Under the pieces are notes generated by a model. It did not search any database and was not told the DNA's origin. It saw only the letters and a list, made by a program, of their open reading frames with translations. Shown in pieces: positions 26,201-35,818 of a stretch of 64,000 nt of DNA; position 1 is the first letter of the stretch; every line of letters starts with the position of its first letter. Source of the DNA: Rikenellaceae bacterium (GTDB taxonomy: Bacteria; Bacteroidota; Bacteroidia; Bacteroidales; Rikenellaceae); contig JAGBHC010000015.1 in NCBI GenBank assembly GCA_017935625.1, positions 1 to 64,000 on the forward strand, given 5' to 3'. The position numbers were made by a program, and so were the translations under genes.

Positions 26201-26577
26201 AAGGTACTCGGACGGTGGTGCTGCGGCCAGTTGAATTCGATGCCTCCTGAAATCCAGGGGCCGGCCAGCCCCACGAGCGCCGGTTTGATGACATGGTTGT
26301 AGTAGACGAAGTGACGCTTCTTGATTTTGTCATAGGCCATCTGCACGCGGCCGCCCAACTCGGGAAGTATCATCACCTTTATGTATTCGTTCTCGATGTA
26401 GACGGCATCGTACTCCTTGTCGTGCTTCTCGTCGCAAATCGACTCGATGACCGGATAGGGATAGACCGCGCCGCTCGAACCCTGATAGACGCGTTTCTCG
26501 AGAAATATGGGATTTTTTTCGGGCTTCCCCACCTCGTAGGTGGGAATCGTGACCCGTTCGTTCCAGGCTCTTACCAT
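23266..26577 (-). CDS. DUF5107 domain protein with long TPR array
   Basis: 1103 residues. Residues about 1-400 are the DUF5107 beta-sandwich: YIKVMILPELGGRVQMAYDK, GGIEFNWPQHHRPSTF and a W-rich strand region. This is a galactose-mutarotase-like fold and suggests carbohydrate binding or modification. Residues about 440-1090 are TPR repeats (for example RCNNALGLWYLRRGRFELAEKHL; KATVLRRSGQGEQALALIEE). No signal peptide, so the protein is probably cytosolic. It follows a sugar-porter gene by 19 nt, and the divergent gene is an AraC regulator. I infer a role in using an imported sugar or glycoside. Confidence 0.88.
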   Translation of the reverse strand: MVRAWNERVTIPTYEVGKPEKNPIFLEKRVYQGSSGAVYPYPVIESICDEKHDKEYDAVYIENEYIKVMILPELGGRVQMAYDKIKKRHFVYYNHVIKPALVGLAGPWISGGIEFNWPQHHRPSTFMPVDTAIEEHSDGSVTVWVSEMERMFHQKGMAGFTLRPGCAYLEISGVLYNRTDMPQTFLWWANPAVAVNDHYQSVFPPDINAVFDHGKRAVSSFPVATGTYYKMDYSAGVDISNYKNISVPTSYMGVNSRFDFEGGYENDTRAGMLHVASHHVSPGKKQWTWGNGDFGRAWDRNLTDDDGPYIELMAGVYTENQPDFSWLQPYEEKEFTQYFLPYRELGIVKNASKDFLLNIQRGEGGDEVTFKVFATSAREVTVELRGDDGTVLYSHRTKVSPEKIFERTVAVPGRELEELTLEIRENGRAALSWHAEPDEVRPVPDPAEAALRPEQIKTCEQLYFTGLHLEQYRHATYNPVEYYEEALRRDPADVRCNNALGLWYLRRGRFELAEKHLARAVAVSMKRNPNPYDGEPIYNLGLALKYQGRYDEAYARFYKSTWNGAWQDAGYFECAKISVMQERLSDALHELDRSLVRNWHNHKARALKATVLRRSGQGEQALALIEESLRFDRFNYGCLYEEYLLTGERSVLESMKRLMRRDAHNYDEIALDYCAAGCWSEALSLWKVALAEGACSPMSWYYMGWCALQQGDASRARSLFAEGGSHSPDCCFPNRLEAVLALRAAIATRPEDARAPYFLGNLFYDKRQYALARQAWEDSARLDEKFPTVWRNLALVYFNKCGDAARAVECMERAFALDTADSRVLMELDQLYKRLRYPHGRRLALLERYPETVSRRDDLVLEHVTLLNQLGEYDRARTLLDSRVFHPWEGGEGKVSAQYQFCRVEMAKRALAEGRTQEAVALLEACLEYPPHLGEGKLYGAQENDFHYFLGVACELSGNHARACDHWRRATAGPTEPAAALYYNDAKPDKIFYAGLAWRALGEEANARRLFNRLLDYGKQHLYDTVTMDYFAVSLPDLLIWEDDLQVRNQIHCKYMMALGYAGLGDGKHADRYLAEAAKLDINHQGIQAFESTRSNAAWLGRS

Positions 26578-26596
26578 AACGGAATGATGTGTAAGG

Positions 26597-27991
26597 TTAT
26601 CGATTGTTCTCTTTTATCAAGGCGGTTTCCAGCTCCTCGAGCGACCGACCCTTCGTCTCGGGCAGGCGGAATACGAAATAGAGCAGCCCCGCCGAACATA
26701 TCGCCGCGTAAATCCAGAAAGTTCCGAAGCTGCCCAGCGCCGCGTTCAGCAGCGGGAAGGTGTAGGTCAGCGTGAAACACCCCGCCCACAGTGCGAAGGT
26801 GGAGACCGCCACCGCCACCGCACGCACCTTGTTGGGGAATATCTCGGACAGCAGCACCCAGGTCACCGGCCCCAGGGTCATCGCGTAACATGCGATGGCG
26901 GCCACCACGAGCACCACCATGAAGAACCCCTTGACATGGAAATAGTAGCAGGTGCCCAGCACGGCGTATATCACCGCCAGTCCGGCGGCTCCCCACAGCA
27001 CGAGGCTGCGGCGGCCGACGCGGTCCACCGTGTAAATCGCCACGAAGGTGAAAATCACATTGACGATGCCCGTCAGCACGATGTTGAAGAGCATCTCCCC
27101 GAGTCCGTATCCCGCATCGGTGAAAATCTCCTGCGCATAATTGAAAATCACGTTGGTGCCGCACCACTGCTGGAAAACGGCCGCGATGACACCCAGCAGC
27201 AGGACCCGGCGATAGGGTCTGCCCAGCAGCAGCGAAAGACCGCCCCGGCTCCCGCTCTGCGGAGCCGAATGCCGTATCGCCTCCATCTGCTCCCGTGCAT
27301 ACTCCGTTCCGCCGATGTCGGCGAGAATCCGCGAGGCCCTTTCGCTCCGGCCCTTCATCGCCAGCCAGCGGGGACTCTCCGGAATGAAAAACACCAGCGC
27401 CATGAACAGGGCCGCCGGAAAGGCCTCGGCCCAGAACATCCAGCGCCATCCCATCCGGCAGTTCCACGAATCGACGGGCGCCGCCGTGACTCCCTCGGCG
27501 ATGGGTTCGGCAATCAGCCAATTGACCACCTGAGCCGCCAGAATGCCCAGCACGATGGTCAGCTGATTGACCGACACGAGCCGTCCCCGGATTCGCGGCG
27601 GAGAGACCTCCGCGATGTACATGGGCGAGAGTCCCGACGCGATGCCGATGGCGATGCCGCCCAGGAAGCGGGCCGCCAGAAACAGGTTGAAGTCGTTGAA
27701 CGCCCCCGTGGCACACGCCGAAACGAAGAAGATGACCGACGCGACCGCCATCAGCGGCTTGCGGCCGAAGCGGTCGGCCAGATAGCCCGTCAGCACGGCT
27801 CCGAGAAGGCAACCGACGATGGCGATACTCATCGCCAGTCCCTGCAGCGAGGGGCGGGCGCCGATTCCGAAAAATACTTCGTAGAAGGGTTTGGCCCCTC
27901 CTATCACCACCCAGTCGTAGCCGAAGAGCAGACCGCCCATGGCCGAGACGAGGCAGATGAAATAGACGAATTTTCTGTTGAAGTTTTTCAT
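26597..27991 (-). CDS. MFS sugar porter (XylE/GLUT type)
   Basis: 464 residues from the ATG at 27991; the longer frame starts with GTG inside the promoter. Twelve membrane helices are expected. Sugar-porter signatures are visible: GYDWVVIGG in helix 1, DRFGRKPLM after helix 2, PESPRWLAMKGR before the central loop, DRVGRRSL in the second half and PETKGRSLEE near the C-terminus. Proton-coupled uptake of a monosaccharide is the usual function. First gene of an operon with the DUF5107 protein. Confidence 0.93.
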   Translation of the reverse strand: MKNFNRKFVYFICLVSAMGGLLFGYDWVVIGGAKPFYEVFFGIGARPSLQGLAMSIAIVGCLLGAVLTGYLADRFGRKPLMAVASVIFFVSACATGAFNDFNLFLAARFLGGIAIGIASGLSPMYIAEVSPPRIRGRLVSVNQLTIVLGILAAQVVNWLIAEPIAEGVTAAPVDSWNCRMGWRWMFWAEAFPAALFMALVFFIPESPRWLAMKGRSERASRILADIGGTEYAREQMEAIRHSAPQSGSRGGLSLLLGRPYRRVLLLGVIAAVFQQWCGTNVIFNYAQEIFTDAGYGLGEMLFNIVLTGIVNVIFTFVAIYTVDRVGRRSLVLWGAAGLAVIYAVLGTCYYFHVKGFFMVVLVVAAIACYAMTLGPVTWVLLSEIFPNKVRAVAVAVSTFALWAGCFTLTYTFPLLNAALGSFGTFWIYAAICSAGLLYFVFRLPETKGRSLEELETALIKENNR

Positions 27992-28020
27992 GGGTGCAAC
28001 CGTATGCGATTCTTTTTCCA

Positions 28021-28102
28021 CAAAATTAGGACGGTTAGTCGGGCCGCGAAATGGTATTTAGACCGAAAAAGATGGACAATATTATTTTTTCCGCTAATTT
28101 TG
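28021..28102. promoter_or_regulatory. Divergent promoters of sugar porter and AraC regulator
   Basis: TAATTTTG occurs on the minus strand at 28021-28028 (towards the porter) and on the plus strand at 28095-28102 (towards the AraC gene). The 66 bp between them is the likely operator region. Both elements lie inside the longest open frames, so both starts are later (27991 and 28144). Confidence 0.65.
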
Positions 28103-28143
28103 CAGATACGCCCGCGGCCACAATCGGCACACGGACCAGGACC

Positions 28144-29025
28144 ATGAAGCGCAAAGACGGATTTACGGGCGAACGGGCCGTCGTTCTGCCCAGACTCATC
28201 ACCGACATGATGGAGAGCGACCCCGTCATGTCGATACTCCACATTACCGATATGGGATACTATCCCAAAGCCTTGCACCACTACCGCGAACGCCCGGAGC
28301 CGATAGACCAGTACGTGTTCATATACTGCGTGGACGGCCGCGGCTTCTTCACCCTCGGCGGCCGGCGCCACGAGGTCCTTCCCGACCAGTATTTCATCCT
28401 GCCGGCCGGACATCCCCACGCCTACGGTGCGGCCCCCCAAGAGGCATGGACTATCTACTGGATTCATTTCAAAGGCAGCCTCGCCCCGTTCTACTGCGCC
28501 GGCTCCGAGTTTCCGGCCACGGTCGCCCCCGGCAAGCATTCGCGCATCAGCGAACGGACCGAGCTGTTCGAAGAGATTCTCAACACGCTCAACAGCGGCC
28601 TGAACATCGAAAGCCTGCGCTACGCCATGTCCCTGCTCCACCACTACCTGGCCTCGCTGCGTTACATCGGGCTCTACCGGGGGCACGGCGGAAAGAGCAG
28701 CGACACGGACCTGGTCGAAACCGTAATCCACTACATGAACGAAAACCTCGAGCGGCGCCTCACGCTCGGCGACATCGCCCGCTATTCGGGTTTTTCGGTC
28801 TGCCGCCTCAGCTCGCTCTTCAAGCTCCGGACAGGCCACACGCCGCTCAACTACTTCAATCTGCTGAAGGTGCGCAAGGCGTGCTCGCTGCTCGACACCA
28901 CCCCCATGCGCCTCAACCAAATCTGTTTCAAGGTGGGAATATCCGACCCTTATTACTTTTCGCGCATGTTCGCCAAAATCATGGGCATGAGCCCCAAGGC
29001 CTACCGCAACCGGCCCCGGGGCTGA
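28144..29025 (+). CDS. AraC-family transcriptional regulator
   Basis: 293 residues from the ATG at 28144. The N-terminal half is a cupin-like sugar-binding domain (QYVFIYCVDGRGFFTLGG, LPDQYFILPAGHPHAYG, YWIHFKG). The C-terminal 100 residues carry two HTH motifs (LTLGDIARYSGFSVCRLSSLF; LNQICFKVGISDPYYFSRMF) and end with GMSPKAYRNR, the classic AraC tail. Its position divergent from the sugar porter/DUF5107 operon makes it their probable ligand-dependent activator. Confidence 0.92.
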   Translation: MKRKDGFTGERAVVLPRLITDMMESDPVMSILHITDMGYYPKALHHYRERPEPIDQYVFIYCVDGRGFFTLGGRRHEVLPDQYFILPAGHPHAYGAAPQEAWTIYWIHFKGSLAPFYCAGSEFPATVAPGKHSRISERTELFEEILNTLNSGLNIESLRYAMSLLHHYLASLRYIGLYRGHGGKSSDTDLVETVIHYMNENLERRLTLGDIARYSGFSVCRLSSLFKLRTGHTPLNYFNLLKVRKACSLLDTTPMRLNQICFKVGISDPYYFSRMFAKIMGMSPKAYRNRPRG

Positions 29026-29063
29026 AACGCCCGCCCCCCTTCGGAACCATCCGGACAATTTGC

Positions 29064-29071
29064 TATCTTTG
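29064..29071 (+). promoter_or_regulatory. -7 element for the gene at 29191
   Basis: TATCTTTG; it gives a leader of about 115 nt. Confidence 0.55.
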
Positions 29072-29190
29072 CCTGCCGGAACACCCCGCCGAATCGCTCT
29101 TCTGCGGCAGCAGCCGTCAGTCCGCAGAACGGATTCGCGCTTCCGGACCATACACATCCATACAACGACAAACCCAACAGGGACAAGACC

Positions 29191-30183
29191 ATGAGGACAA
29201 GAAAAGAGTGGCTGGAACACGGCATAGCACTTTACCGACAGGGAGGCCGCGACCGCGAGGCCGTCGCCTGCTTCCGCCGCATCGTATTGTACGAGAACGT
29301 GAGACGGGAGTGGGACGCGGTCGCCGCAGCATGGCTCGGCAGGATGCACGCAGAAGGTTGCGGCGTGCGCCGCGACCTGCACACGGCTCTGCTCTGGTAC
29401 CGCAAAGCGGTGCAGTGGTCTCCGCAATTCGACATCGCCCGGGAGATTCTGAGTGAACTGGAACAGCTGGCTCCCGAGCCGCTCCCCTCGCCCGAAACAA
29501 TCGACGAACCCGGACTGGGACGGGTGATTGTCAAAAGAACCCGGACCTATTGCCGAATCGGCCGATTCAGGGAAAATGCCGTCGAGGTGCATATTCTCCC
29601 CGAGCTGCCCTACGACTATGCCGTCGTCCTCGCCTGGTCGCATTTCCGGAACCGGCTCGAAGACAGTTACCTGCCCCCAGTCCTCGACGAGAGTTTCCGC
29701 CGCAGCTACCCGCTGTTCCGTCTGCGTGTCGAGCGGGGCGCGGGACATCGATACGGCTACCGCCAGGAGGGAAGATGCTACACGATTGTCACTCCGTGCG
29801 ACGTGCGGTTCGACGAATTGATTACACGCGAGGCCATCGTCGAACGGGGATGGGAGCTGATGCTCACGGCTGCCGAAGAGTTTCTGCCCCGGCGCCTCGA
29901 AGAGATTTCCCGGAAGATAGGCATCCCCTACGCATCGTGCCGCATCAAGCGCCTCAAAAGAGCGCTGGGGCTCTACTATCCGGATGAGAAAAGGGTCGTC
30001 CTCTCCTGCCACCTGATGAAGTATCCGCTGCTGAAGGTCGATGCGGTAATCGTACACGAACTTTGCCATGCGATTCACTGCAATCATTCCCAGCAATTCA
30101 GAGAGGCCGTCCGGCACTACGGCGGCGACCGAATCGCCGAGGCCGACCTCAACTGGAGCCGCACTCCGCCCTCCGGCCTGTGA
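29191..30183 (+). CDS. Sel1/TPR-like N-terminus fused to YgjP-like metallopeptidase
   Basis: 330 residues. Residues 1-95 resemble a TPR/Sel1 repeat (AAAWLGRMHAEGCGVRRDLHTALLWYRKA). The C-terminal 170 residues match the YgjP/WLM-like zinc peptidase fold, with VIVHELCHAIHCNHSQQF giving HExxH and a downstream H. The conserved LYYPDEKRVVLSCHLMKYP strand before it also fits. YgjP-like domains often sit in DNA-repair or restriction-associated genes, but this gene stands alone between its promoter and a terminator. Confidence 0.8.
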   Translation: MRTRKEWLEHGIALYRQGGRDREAVACFRRIVLYENVRREWDAVAAAWLGRMHAEGCGVRRDLHTALLWYRKAVQWSPQFDIAREILSELEQLAPEPLPSPETIDEPGLGRVIVKRTRTYCRIGRFRENAVEVHILPELPYDYAVVLAWSHFRNRLEDSYLPPVLDESFRRSYPLFRLRVERGAGHRYGYRQEGRCYTIVTPCDVRFDELITREAIVERGWELMLTAAEEFLPRRLEEISRKIGIPYASCRIKRLKRALGLYYPDEKRVVLSCHLMKYPLLKVDAVIVHELCHAIHCNHSQQFREAVRHYGGDRIAEADLNWSRTPPSGL

Positions 30184-30265
30184 CCCCGGGCCCCCGAAGG
30201 ACATTCGGCGGGGAGGCACGCCGGGGAAAGGGAGCTTCCCCGGCCGCCTTCATGCTCGGCACGAA

Positions 30266-30304
30266 AAAAGGGTCGTTCACCAATCCGTTGTGAACGACCC
30301 TTTT
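30266..30304. terminator. Bidirectional terminator
   Basis: 15-bp perfect stem AAAAGGGTCGTTCAC / GTGAACGACCCTTTT with a 9-nt loop between convergent genes. Confidence 0.9.
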
Positions 30305-30323
30305 CACTGCTTCAGTTCGTCTT

Positions 30324-31139
30324 TTACTTCAGTTCGTCATACTGCTCGTCGCTCACGGGTTCGAGCCACTCGGTGGAGGCATTCTCGCCCGGAACCTCGA
30401 AAGCCAGGTGCGCGAACCAGCTGTCGGCCGCCGCACCGTGCCAGTGCTTCACCCCGGCCGGAATGTGGATGACCGTGCCGGGCAGAATCTCGACGGCCGG
30501 TTCGCCCTCCTGCTGGTACCAGCCGCGGCCGGCCACACCGACCAGCATCTGCCCGCCGCCCTTCGTCGCGCGGTGGATATGCCAGTTGTTGCGGCAGCGA
30601 GGCTCGAAGGTGACGTTGGCGAACGGAATCTGGGAGTCCGATATGCGGGCCAGATAGCTGTTGCCGATGAAATACTGCGCATAGGCCGTGTTCGGTTCGC
30701 CGACGGGGAAAATCATCTCGCGCTGGAATGCGGCGCGGGCATCGTCGCCGGTCGTATCCTCCGCCCACACCTCCTTGGCCAGACGGAATGCCGCCCAGGC
30801 CTTGGGCCAGCCCGCATAGAAGCCGATGTGGGTGATGATTTCGGCGATTTCGGTACGGGTGATGCCGTTGTTTTTCGCCGATTGGAGGTGGAAGGTCAGC
30901 GAGCTGTCGGTGATACCCTGGCTGATGAGCGAAGTAATCGTCACCAGGCTGCGGTCGCGAAGGCCGAGGCGGTCGGTGCGGCTCCACACCTCGCCGAAAA
31001 GGACATCGTCGTTGAGCTCCGCGAACTTGGGAGCGAACTCGCCGAGCTGGTCGCGTCCGGCGGTCTGTACTATCTTTTCCTGTGCCATAACATGAAGTGT
31101 TAGAATGCTGAATACGGAGATTAAAAAGATTCTATTCAT
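30324..31139 (-). CDS. Exported carboxymuconolactone-decarboxylase-like/cupin fusion
   Basis: 271 residues. A signal peptide ends near HVMAQ. Residues about 45-130 are a CMD/AhpD-like helical domain (LRDRSLVTITSLISQG, then EIAEIITHIGFYAGWPKA). Residues 170-255 are a cupin with metal ligands in NNWHIHRA and a late KHWHG. CMD proteins are lyases or thiol-dependent peroxidases; here the CxxC of AhpD is absent, so peroxidase activity is unlikely. It starts 8 nt inside the alpha/beta hydrolase gene. Confidence 0.88.
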   Translation of the reverse strand: MNRIFLISVFSILTLHVMAQEKIVQTAGRDQLGEFAPKFAELNDDVLFGEVWSRTDRLGLRDRSLVTITSLISQGITDSSLTFHLQSAKNNGITRTEIAEIITHIGFYAGWPKAWAAFRLAKEVWAEDTTGDDARAAFQREMIFPVGEPNTAYAQYFIGNSYLARISDSQIPFANVTFEPRCRNNWHIHRATKGGGQMLVGVAGRGWYQQEGEPAVEILPGTVIHIPAGVKHWHGAAADSWFAHLAFEVPGENASTEWLEPVSDEQYDELK

Positions 31140-32220
31140 ATCGTTTTCCGTTCAAGTAGTTTTCGAAAAAATCGCTTATCCTGTCGAAGGGAATCGCTTC
31201 GAGATTGTCATAAAGGTCGGTGTGGTTGGCTCCGGGGACAATCAGAAGTCGCTTGTTGTCGCCCTTGAGGCGTTTGTGGGCATCCTCGCTGAAGTAGCGC
31301 GAATGGGCGTTCCCGCCATGTACCAGCAATACGGCGCTGCCTATTTCATCGATATAGGTAAGCAGGGGCATATTGATGAATGCCAACGAATTGATTTTGT
31401 TCAAACCGTCGTTGGAGTTGGGCGAACGACGGTGGTAGCCGCGTTCGGTCTTGTAATAATCGTGATACTGGCGGACAAAAAGCGGAGCATCCTCCGGCAC
31501 GGGGTCCGCCACACCGCCGTCGCGCTCGTAGGTGCCGTTCCGGTAATCCTCCGTGCGCTGCTCGCTCAGGGCGACGCGCTTGGCGAGGCGAGCCTCTGCA
31601 CTATTCTCCGCATCGAAATATCCGTTGGCGTTCACGCGGCTCATGTCGTACATGGTGGAGGTCACCGTAGCCTTGATGCGCGGGTCGCTGGCCGCAGCGT
31701 TGAGGGCGAAGCCGCCCCAACCGCAAATTCCGAGAATGCCGATGCGGCCGGCATCCACATCCTCGCGCGTGGTGAGATAATCGACCGCCGCGCTGAAATC
31801 CTCGGTACTGATTTCGGGCGAGGTAAGGCAGCGGGGCTCTCCGCCGCTCTCGCCGTAGAACGAGGGGTCGAACGCGATGGTCAGAAAGCCGCGTTCGGCC
31901 AGCGTCTGGGCATAACGGCCCGAGACCTGTTCCTTCACGGCGCCGTAAGGACCGCTCACGGCGATGGCCGCCAGGGGCCCCCGGGCGCCTTTCGGCTTAT
32001 AGAGGTCGGCCGCCAGCGTGACGCCGTAGCGGTTGTGAAAGGTTACTTTCGTGTGTTCCACCCGGTCGCTCTGCGGGAAAGTCTTGTCCCAGGCTTCCGT
32101 CAATTCCAATGTATCCATACTCGTCGATTTAAAAATTTTTTCAGTCGTTCTTCCCGATGACGCCGGTGCGCCGGCGAAAACCAGGAGCCCAAGCAGGGCG
32201 ATTCTTCCTATCTTTTCCAT
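31132..32220 (-). CDS. Exported alpha/beta hydrolase with Cys at the nucleophile position
   Basis: 362 residues with an N-terminal signal sequence. Alpha/beta-hydrolase features: ATG-proximal strand VTLAADLYKPKG, oxyanion region IAVSGPYGAV, FDPSFYGESGG, then the nucleophile elbow GICGWGG, where Cys takes the usual Ser place as in dienelactone-hydrolase-like enzymes. The acid and His are probably in VLLVHGGNAHSRYF and PGANHTDLYDN. Related Bacteroidales proteins are annotated as generic hydrolases. It is coupled to the CMD/cupin gene and close to aldo/keto reductases, suggesting metabolism of a small carbonyl or ester compound. Confidence 0.85.
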   Translation of the reverse strand: MEKIGRIALLGLLVFAGAPASSGRTTEKIFKSTSMDTLELTEAWDKTFPQSDRVEHTKVTFHNRYGVTLAADLYKPKGARGPLAAIAVSGPYGAVKEQVSGRYAQTLAERGFLTIAFDPSFYGESGGEPRCLTSPEISTEDFSAAVDYLTTREDVDAGRIGILGICGWGGFALNAAASDPRIKATVTSTMYDMSRVNANGYFDAENSAEARLAKRVALSEQRTEDYRNGTYERDGGVADPVPEDAPLFVRQYHDYYKTERGYHRRSPNSNDGLNKINSLAFINMPLLTYIDEIGSAVLLVHGGNAHSRYFSEDAHKRLKGDNKRLLIVPGANHTDLYDNLEAIPFDRISDFFENYLNGKRYE

Positions 32221-32327
32221 CGTAAAACCGTTTGTTCACTCTCCGTGTCCGCCGACGTCCGCCGCCCGCCTCTCTGCGGCCCGCGGGGGTGCGGGAGTGC
32301 GGTTCGTATCCGCATTTCGACACGATG

Positions 32328-32335
32328 CAAAGGTA
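32328..32335 (-). promoter_or_regulatory. -7 element of the hydrolase/CMD operon
   Basis: TACCTTTG on the minus strand, about 110 nt before the start at 32220. A second TACCTTTG lies at 32493-32500. Confidence 0.55.
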
Positions 32336-32408
32336 AGGCCGCTCCGCCGTTCCGCCGGTAGACCGATTACGGATTGAGTTACCTCTTTTACGGAATTTCA
32401 ACCTTTCA

Positions 32409-33745
<1,337 letters not shown>

Positions 33746-33778
33746 ATTCTCCAATCGGTTTTCAATGGTTTCACGGCA

Positions 33779-33786
33779 CAAAATTA
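33779..33786 (-). promoter_or_regulatory. -7 element of the exported aldo/keto reductase
   Basis: TAATTTTG on the minus strand, 33 nt before the ATG at 33745. Confidence 0.6.
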
Positions 33787-33928
33787 GCAGGAACCGTTCC
33801 GAGCGTCTTTACGAAAAACACGGCTCGCATTACAATTATTTCGGTTTTTGAACGCCGGTGCCGCCGCTATCCGTAAAAAAGGTAATTCGAACCGAAATTT
33901 GTATAACGGCCGCAGGCAGAAAGAGGTA

Positions 33929-33936
33929 TAACTTTG
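33929..33936 (+). promoter_or_regulatory. -7 element of the cytosolic aldo/keto reductase
   Basis: TAACTTTG, 30 nt before the ATG at 33967; it overlaps the longer frame start at 33934. Confidence 0.6.
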
Positions 33937-33966
33937 CATTCGGAACAATCTAACGAAACAGAAGAT

Positions 33967-34806
33967 ATGAATACGGTAAAATTGAACAACGGCGTCGAAA
34001 TGCCGCAGATGGGTTACGGCGTCTACCAGGTCTCGCCCGCCGAATGCGAGCGGTGCGTAAGCGACGCCTTGCAGGCGGGCTACCGCATGATTGACACGGC
34101 ACAGGCCTACCACAACGAGGAAGGCGTCGGCAACGCCGTGCGCCGAAGCGGCATCGACCGCAAGGAGATTTTCCTCGTGTCGAAAGTGTGGATTTCCAAC
34201 TACGGCTACCAAAAGGCGAAAGCCTCCATCGACGAAAGCCTGCGCAAACTGCAGACCGACTACATCGACCTGATGCTCCTGCACCAGCCTTTCTGCGACC
34301 GTTACGGAGCCTACCGCGCACTGGAGGAGGCATACGGGGAGGGAAAACTTCGCGCCATCGGCGTCTCGAACTTCTATCCCGACCACTTCATCGACCTGGC
34401 CAGCAACGTGGAAATCGTCCCGGCGGTCAATCAGGTGGAGACGCACGTCTTCGACCAGCAAATCGAACCGCAGCGAATCATGGAGGAGTTCGGTACGCGC
34501 ATCATGTCGTGGGGACCGCTGGCCGAAGGCCGCAACGGCTTCTTCACCCATCCGCTGCTGGCCGAAATCGGCAGCAAGTACGGCAAAAGCGTGGCTCAGG
34601 TCGCCCTGCGCTGGCTGATTCAGCGCGGCGTCATCATCATCCCCAAATCGACGCACATCGAACGGATGCGACAGAACATCGATATCTTCGACTTCTCGCT
34701 CTCCGACGCCGAGATGACCGCCATCGCCGGACTCGATACGGGCAAAAGCCTCTTCTTCGACCACCACGATGCCGAAACCACCCGCATGTTCATGAACTGG
34801 AGGTAA
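33967..34806 (+). CDS. Aldo/keto reductase (AKR5-like)
   Basis: 279 residues, no signal peptide. Tetrad: Asp and Tyr in MIDTAQAYHNE, Lys in LVSKVWISN, His in LMLLHQPF. Cofactor loop IIPKSTHIERM. It resembles 2,5-diketo-gluconate-reductase-type enzymes that reduce small aldehydes and ketones with NADPH. The next gene, a flavin reductase, starts 4 nt after its stop codon, so they form an operon. Confidence 0.92.
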   Translation: MNTVKLNNGVEMPQMGYGVYQVSPAECERCVSDALQAGYRMIDTAQAYHNEEGVGNAVRRSGIDRKEIFLVSKVWISNYGYQKAKASIDESLRKLQTDYIDLMLLHQPFCDRYGAYRALEEAYGEGKLRAIGVSNFYPDHFIDLASNVEIVPAVNQVETHVFDQQIEPQRIMEEFGTRIMSWGPLAEGRNGFFTHPLLAEIGSKYGKSVAQVALRWLIQRGVIIIPKSTHIERMRQNIDIFDFSLSDAEMTAIAGLDTGKSLFFDHHDAETTRMFMNWR

Positions 34807-34810
34807 TGCC

Positions 34811-35374
34811 ATGAAGAAGAACTTAGGAAATACGCCCGTAGTCGCACCGCTGCCGGTCCTCATCGTGGCGAGCTACGACCGATACGGTACGCCCAACGCC
34901 ATGAATGCGGCCTGGGGAGGCCAGTGCGGCTATCACCATGTCGCGCTGAACCTCTCGCCCAATCACAAGACCACCGAGAACCTCAAACACACGAAAGCGT
35001 TCACGCTCAGCATCGCCACCGTCGATACGCTGGTGATATCCGACTACTTCGGCCTCGTATCGGGACACAAGGAGAACAAAATCGAAAAAGCGGGCGTACA
35101 CGTCTCGCGCAGCGAATTCGTCGATGCACCCGTCATCGAAGAGTATCCCCTGACGCTCGAATGCCGGGTGGTCGAGATGCGGGAGGCCCTGGGCGAAATG
35201 CACGTAGTGGGAGAGGTCGTCAATGTCCGGGCCGACGATTCGATACTGGATGCGCAGGGCAAAGTGGATTCGGGCAAGCTGCAACCGATTTCCTACGATT
35301 CGGTATCGCACTCCTACCGTGTGCTCGGCGACCGGGTCGGCAAAGCATTCAAGGACGGAAGCGGGATACTCTAA
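34811..35374 (+). CDS. Flavin reductase-like FMN-binding protein
   Basis: 187 residues of the flavin-reductase-like split-barrel family: PVLIVASYDRYGTPNAMNAAWGG at the N-terminus, then LSPNHKTTENLKHTKAFTLS and DYFGLVSGHKENKIEKAG, the common family signature. Members bind FMN and reduce flavin or act as flavoproteins on small molecules. It is co-transcribed with the aldo/keto reductase and ends at a clear terminator. Confidence 0.9.
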   Translation: MKKNLGNTPVVAPLPVLIVASYDRYGTPNAMNAAWGGQCGYHHVALNLSPNHKTTENLKHTKAFTLSIATVDTLVISDYFGLVSGHKENKIEKAGVHVSRSEFVDAPVIEEYPLTLECRVVEMREALGEMHVVGEVVNVRADDSILDAQGKVDSGKLQPISYDSVSHSYRVLGDRVGKAFKDGSGIL

Positions 35375-35383
35375 AATTCTAAG

Positions 35384-35413
35384 ATACGGCAGCGGTTGCT
35401 GCCGTATTTTTTT
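35384..35413 (+). terminator. Terminator after the flavin reductase
   Basis: ATACGGCAGC / GCTGCCGTAT (10 bp), GGTT loop, then a run of eight or more T. Confidence 0.93.
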
Positions 35414-35546
35414 TCGCGATGAACGCTGTCTCCGCCGGTTCCGAATCGCAGCGGCCCGCCGCCCTTATCCGATGACAAAAACCCTGCTTCGGACAAACAC
35501 GTTCCGACCCGGAAAAGAACACCGCATCGCAACCCCAACCACAAAA

Positions 35547-35800
35547 CTGCTGCACCTTCCGGCACTCCTCCCTCCAACAGCCGCGCCACCCCAACCACAA
35601 ACCCAAATCTGCCGCACCTTTCGACACTCCTCCCCCCAACAGCCACGCCACCCGACACCTCAAAACCCAAATCTGCCGCACCGCCCGACACTCCTCCCCC
35701 AACAGCCGCGCCACCCGACACCTCAAAACCCAAATCTGCCGCACCGCCCGACACTCCTCCCCCCCCCAACAGCCGCACACCCGACACCATAAAACCAGAA
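35547..35800. repeat. About 63-bp tandem repeat (four copies)
   Basis: Units starting with CTGCyGCAC begin at 35547, 35609, 35673 and 35736 (spacing 62-64 bp), with a decayed fifth at 35801. The two middle copies are almost identical; differences are mainly in C-runs and a CCACCCGACACC block. Both strands stay open through it because the period is a multiple of three, which produces spurious long frames. Confidence 0.85.
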
Positions 35801-35818
35801 CTGCGCATCGCGCGACAC

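Noticed and set aside
23164..26250. 1028-codon plus-strand frame opposite the DUF5107 gene
   Set aside because: Antisense shadow; the DUF5107 and TPR motifs are on the minus strand.
35547..35800. Possible CRISPR array
   Set aside because: The repeat is continuous, without unique spacers between short repeats, and no cas genes are present.
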